From the NCBI GenBank assembly GCA_937958695.1, contig CALGNK010000010.1:1-64000 (forward strand): a stretch of DNA of 64,000 bases, given 5' to 3'. Positions 60,874 through 64,000 of the stretch are shown in pieces. Made by a program: the position numbers and the translations under genes. Source of the stretch: an uncultured bacterium (GTDB lineage Bacteria; DUMJ01). Numbering within the stretch: the first letter of the stretch is position 1; every line of letters starts with the position of its first letter. The notes beneath the pieces are model-generated. The model had not been told where the DNA came from, made no database searches, and saw only the letters and a list, made by a program, of their open reading frames with translations.

Positions 60874-61770
60874 ATGATGATAGAGATTGGAGTCCTAAGA
60901 GAGAGAAGAAATATAGCTTATTCTTATCTAGATTCCTGTAGGCTATGTCCTAGGGAATGTGGGGTAAATAGACTCAAAGGGGAGAAAGGATTCTGTGGTG
61001 TAGATGCAAGGCTTTGGGTCTCTAGTTATGGTCCACATTATGGAGAGGAGCCTCCATTAAGTGGAAATAACGGTTCTGGAACTATATTTTTTACCTATTG
61101 TAACCTCAAGTGTGTATACTGTCAGAATTATACTATAAGTCAGCTTGGTGATGGTGATACAGTTTCCGAAGAAGATCTCGCTAATATGATGCTATATCTA
61201 CAGAGATTGGGCTGTCATAATATAAATCTAGTTACTCCAACACACTTTCTTCCCCAGATACTATCAGCCCTCACTATAGCATTAGAAAGAGGATTTAATC
61301 TTCCAGTAGTTTATAACACCAGTGGCTATGAGAGGGTTGAGATTCTTAAACTTCTCGATGGTATTGTAGATATATACCTTCCCGATATGAGATACAGCTC
61401 AGACGAGTATGCTGTAAGGTATTCTAGTGCCCCAAGATATCCTGAAGTTAATAGGCTTGCGGTAAAGGAGATGTATAGACAGGTTGGAAATCTGATCTTA
61501 GATGAAAGAGGCATAGCAAAGAGGGGCATCATTATAAGACATCTAGTAATGCCAGAAGATATTAGTGGTACAGAAGATGTCCTTAAATTTATAGCTGAAG
61601 AGATATCAAAAGATACCTATATAAGCCTTATGGCACAGTATAGACCTGAGTATAAGGCAAGAAATATCTATCCATTAAATAGGAGAATAACTAGAGAAGA
61701 GTATAAGAGGGCTTTAGAGATAGCCAAAAATCTGGGACTTAGAAATGTATGGACTCAGATGGTTCTGTAA
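60874..61770 (+). CDS. PflX-type radical SAM protein
   Basis: A 298-residue radical SAM enzyme. Radical-SAM cysteines are in CNLKCVYCQN (CxxxCxxC, about residue 82), preceded by an auxiliary CRLCPRECGVN motif. It resembles PflX, an uncharacterised relative of pyruvate formate-lyase activases, with LPDMRYSSDEYAVRYS as landmark. No glycyl-radical enzyme gene is near, so the substrate is unknown. It overlaps the convergent GGDEF gene by 32 nt. Confidence 0.87.
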   Translation: MMIEIGVLRERRNIAYSYLDSCRLCPRECGVNRLKGEKGFCGVDARLWVSSYGPHYGEEPPLSGNNGSGTIFFTYCNLKCVYCQNYTISQLGDGDTVSEEDLANMMLYLQRLGCHNINLVTPTHFLPQILSALTIALERGFNLPVVYNTSGYERVEILKLLDGIVDIYLPDMRYSSDEYAVRYSSAPRYPEVNRLAVKEMYRQVGNLILDERGIAKRGIIIRHLVMPEDISGTEDVLKFIAEEISKDTYISLMAQYRPEYKARNIYPLNRRITREEYKRALEIAKNLGLRNVWTQMVL

Positions 61771-63787
61771 AGATAACTACACGATTTCTTCCCGAAGATT
61801 TTGCCTGATAAAGTGCCTGGTCAGCTTTTCTTAACAGATCTATTGCTTCTTCTCCGTCGGTAGGAAAACATGAGATCCCAAAGCTTATAGTGATCCTTTC
61901 TAGAACACCTATCTCTTTAAAAGAAGTTTCTTCTACTTCTATTCTTATCCTTTCAGCAATCTTATATGCGTCATACTTACTTACATTATGTAGGAGTATA
62001 ACAAACTCCTCGCCACCATACCTAGCAACAACGTCTTCTTCCCTTACATTAGCCTTGAGTATAATTCCTAACATCTTAAGAACCTCATCTCCTACCTTAT
62101 GTCCATAGGTGTCATTAATTCTTTTAAAGTGGTCTATATCAGCCATAACAATCGATAGGTAATTTTTAAATGCCTTAACTCTTATCAACTCATTTGCCAA
62201 TTTTTCCTCTAAGAATCTTCTGTTGAATAGACCTGTTAGTGAGTCTGTTATCGCTAATTTCTCTGCCTCTTCTTTAGCCCTTTCTGTTTCAAACAATTTC
62301 ATATCTAAACTTGCTAAGGCAATCTCTAACTGTTGACTTCTCCTATTAAGTTCTTCGTTTAAAGTTTTTATCTCTTCTAAAGCATCTTCTAGCTCCTTTT
62401 CCTTCTTTTCTATCTCTGTAAGGTCAGAAAATACTATCAGGTATTCTAATGCCTCTTCATTTACCCTTAATACCTTTATAGAAGAAAGGGTAGGTATCAA
62501 TCTTTTGTCTTTGGCAATTATACTTATTCTCCCTTTACACTCCTCATTCTTTATACATTCTTCTAGTTTATTTTTTATTGATTCTCTTTCATTAGGATCA
62601 AAAATTTCTAATAGTTCTATTCCTCTAATCTCTTTTTCAGAGTATCCTGTCATCTCTAAGAATCTTTTATTTGCAAATTTGACCCTCTTACTATTATCTA
62701 ACACAATAACCCCCTCGCCCATCTCTAGAAGAAGTGTCTCTAGATATGTCTGTTCTTCTTTTAGCCTTTTTTCTCGCTCTTTTATAGTATTACGCATCTC
62801 TTGAAATGCATTAAGTATGTCGCCTATTTCTTTATAATTAGATATAGAAAGATTCTTAGGAGGGTCTCCTAAGACATATTCCATTGCTGTTTTTCTTAGT
62901 AAGTTAATAGAAGTTGTTAATCTCCTTAGAGGGATGATTATCACCAAGAATAATGTTAATAAAAGAATAGCAGAAAGAATCGTTATGTTTCTCAGGCTTC
63001 TATAAGAGTGATAAAGTATATCTTCCTTTTCTACAGTAGCTAAAATCCTCCAATTTGTTCCAGGAATTATACTTGTTCCTACTACATAATCTTTACCATT
63101 AATCTTCTCAATACGAATACTCCTGTAACTGTAATCTATCGGGAATTTATTCCATATCTTCCCTATCTCGGTAGGATCTTCACTAAAAAGTATTATCCCT
63201 TTACCATCTAATATCTTTATAACTCCACTGCGATGGAATCTAATAGAAGAAAGAAGATAATTAACCCTTTTTTCTCCAATTAGTATCCCTCCTAATACTA
63301 GTCCATTGAAAGAGTTATTCTTTACTATAGGCACTGTTAGTGCAACCCCATAATTACCAACTATATTTTTAAAGCTATCACTTATATAAGGTCTTAGGGT
63401 TTCTTTTGTCCTAATGAAGTATTCCCTGTAACTTATGTTTGTTTGCTTTATCTTTTCAGATTTTGACCAGTATTTAATTATATTACCCTCTTTATCAGCA
63501 TAAAGTATGGCGTCAAAATCTTCGAGTAGACTATTAATCAGAGCTGTATGCACACCTTTTTGAAGTAACTCTTCTTTTAATATTGCTAATAGCTTTAATT
63601 TTTCATCTAGCGTATTTTCTATTCCTTGAGAAATTAGATCAATAATAGTTTCCATATGTTCATAAGACTGAAGCAACGCATGTTTCTTGCTTTGAGAAAA
63701 TGATAAGTAAACAACTAGAGATCCAATGATAGAAATACCAACAACTATTATAACTATGGTAAGTCTTATAAGAGAGACCTTTTTCAC
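61739..63787 (-). CDS. Membrane-bound diguanylate cyclase: Cache-HAMP-PAS-GGDEF
   Basis: A 682-residue sensor. TM1 (about 8-30), an extracytoplasmic Cache-like domain (35-260), TM2 (about 265-287), a HAMP-like linker, PAS (345-465), coiled coil and GGDEF domain (515-680). The active-site motif is YGGEEF, and an inhibitory RxxD site (R-E-E-D) lies five residues upstream, so product inhibition is expected. It makes cyclic di-GMP. Its start overlaps the mgsA stop by 4 nt, an unusual coupling. Confidence 0.92.
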   Translation of the reverse strand: MKKVSLIRLTIVIIVVGISIIGSLVVYLSFSQSKKHALLQSYEHMETIIDLISQGIENTLDEKLKLLAILKEELLQKGVHTALINSLLEDFDAILYADKEGNIIKYWSKSEKIKQTNISYREYFIRTKETLRPYISDSFKNIVGNYGVALTVPIVKNNSFNGLVLGGILIGEKRVNYLLSSIRFHRSGVIKILDGKGIILFSEDPTEIGKIWNKFPIDYSYRSIRIEKINGKDYVVGTSIIPGTNWRILATVEKEDILYHSYRSLRNITILSAILLLTLFLVIIIPLRRLTTSINLLRKTAMEYVLGDPPKNLSISNYKEIGDILNAFQEMRNTIKEREKRLKEEQTYLETLLLEMGEGVIVLDNSKRVKFANKRFLEMTGYSEKEIRGIELLEIFDPNERESIKNKLEECIKNEECKGRISIIAKDKRLIPTLSSIKVLRVNEEALEYLIVFSDLTEIEKKEKELEDALEEIKTLNEELNRRSQQLEIALASLDMKLFETERAKEEAEKLAITDSLTGLFNRRFLEEKLANELIRVKAFKNYLSIVMADIDHFKRINDTYGHKVGDEVLKMLGIILKANVREEDVVARYGGEEFVILLHNVSKYDAYKIAERIRIEVEETSFKEIGVLERITISFGISCFPTDGEEAIDLLRKADQALYQAKSSGRNRVVIFTEPSESIHF

Positions 63788-64000
63788 GCCTTTGGAGTTA
63801 GCCTCCTATACGTGTCATTCATAAATGGTGAAGAGATGAGAAAATCTGCCGATGCAAGGTTAGTTGCTATTGGTATATTCCAAACCGTTGCTATCCTAAG
63901 GAGAGCCTTTATATCTGGATCATGTGGAAGTGGTTCTAACGGATCCCAGAAGAATACAAGGACATCTATCTTTCCTTCTGCAATCATCGCTCCAATCTGT
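63784..64000 (-). CDS. mgsA: Methylglyoxal synthase, 5' end cut by window edge
   Basis: Seventy-two codons of the C-terminal half are present; the frame runs past the right edge. The sequence shows the MgsA core [20 protein letters not shown], with a conserved histidine and aspartate, and [17 protein letters not shown]. The enzyme turns dihydroxyacetone phosphate into methylglyoxal and phosphate. It overlaps the GGDEF gene by 4 nt. A methylglyoxal source fits the AdhR-like carbonyl-stress operon at 2555-5220. Confidence 0.93.
   Translation of the reverse strand, partial: QIGAMIAEGKIDVLVFFWDPLEPLPHDPDIKALLRIATVWNIPIATNLASADFLISSPFMNDTYRRLTPKA

Noticed and set aside
1-64000. CRISPR arrays, IS elements, phage or attachment sites
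   Set aside because: No spaced direct repeats, transposase, integrase or terminal repeats were seen. The FliD insert resembles tail-fibre modules but is not a prophage.

Overview
The window is a gene-dense, low-GC bacterial chromosome segment (mid-30s percent GC by eye, AGA/AGG arginine and ATA isoleucine codons common, strong AGGAGG ribosome binding sites, frequent TTG/GTG starts). Ferredoxin-dependent 2-oxoacid oxidoreductase, radical-SAM and 4Fe-4S proteins, abundant sugar ABC transport and flagellar genes suggest a motile, saccharolytic, anaerobic and possibly thermophilic bacterium. I cannot place the phylum from the sequence alone. I saw no CRISPR, tRNA, rRNA or insertion sequence.

Layout. 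1-8 kb: a GH63-type glycosidase (cut by the left edge) behind a tiny hydrophobic peptide ORF; an alpha/beta hydrolase; a leftward operon of DUF362 ferredoxin protein, aldo/keto reductase and AdhR-like MerR regulator, driven by a textbook MerR promoter; and a divergent GH2 glycosidase. 8-18 kb: a long leftward operon with two family-5 binding proteins, a complete OppBCDF-type transporter and two Gfo/Idh/MocA oxidoreductases, preceded by two unknown small genes. 18.7-24.4 kb: a rightward sugar-acid operon (PfkB kinase, third binding protein, helical putative glycan-degrading enzyme, sugar isomerase).

24.4-33.8 kb: the least understood locus. One promoter leads into an unknown protein, an NHL/TPR/Yip1 membrane protein, a DUF5696-type exported protein, a second Yip1-like protein, a MacA-like adaptor, a MacB-like permease with no ATPase domain, and MalF/MalG-type permeases with no binding protein or ATPase. 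I regard it as the best candidate for an undescribed envelope or glycan system.

33.9-51.8 kb: a nearly continuous rightward housekeeping block. It holds polyamine synthesis (speD, speB), nusB, acylphosphatase, tlyA, nadK, recN, a 2-oxoacid:ferredoxin oxidoreductase without a visible gamma subunit, secE-nusG-rplKAJL, then directly rpsF-ssb-rpsR-rplI-dnaB (no rpoBC after rplL), and isochorismatase-like, methyltransferase, ispH, der, plsY and a TrmH-family gene. 51.9-55.5 kb: a small unknown protein, thioesterase, UroD-like protein, DUF1638 protein and MFS transporter.

55.5-64 kb: signalling and motility. A decayed hemerythrin gene lies beside an intact one and an HD-GYP protein. A probable small RNA gene separates these from fliD-fliS-fliT-like-flaG. 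A PflX-type radical SAM protein, a Cache-HAMP-PAS-GGDEF cyclase and the start-truncated mgsA end the window. mgsA (methylglyoxal synthesis) and the AdhR-like operon (carbonyl stress) may be functionally linked.
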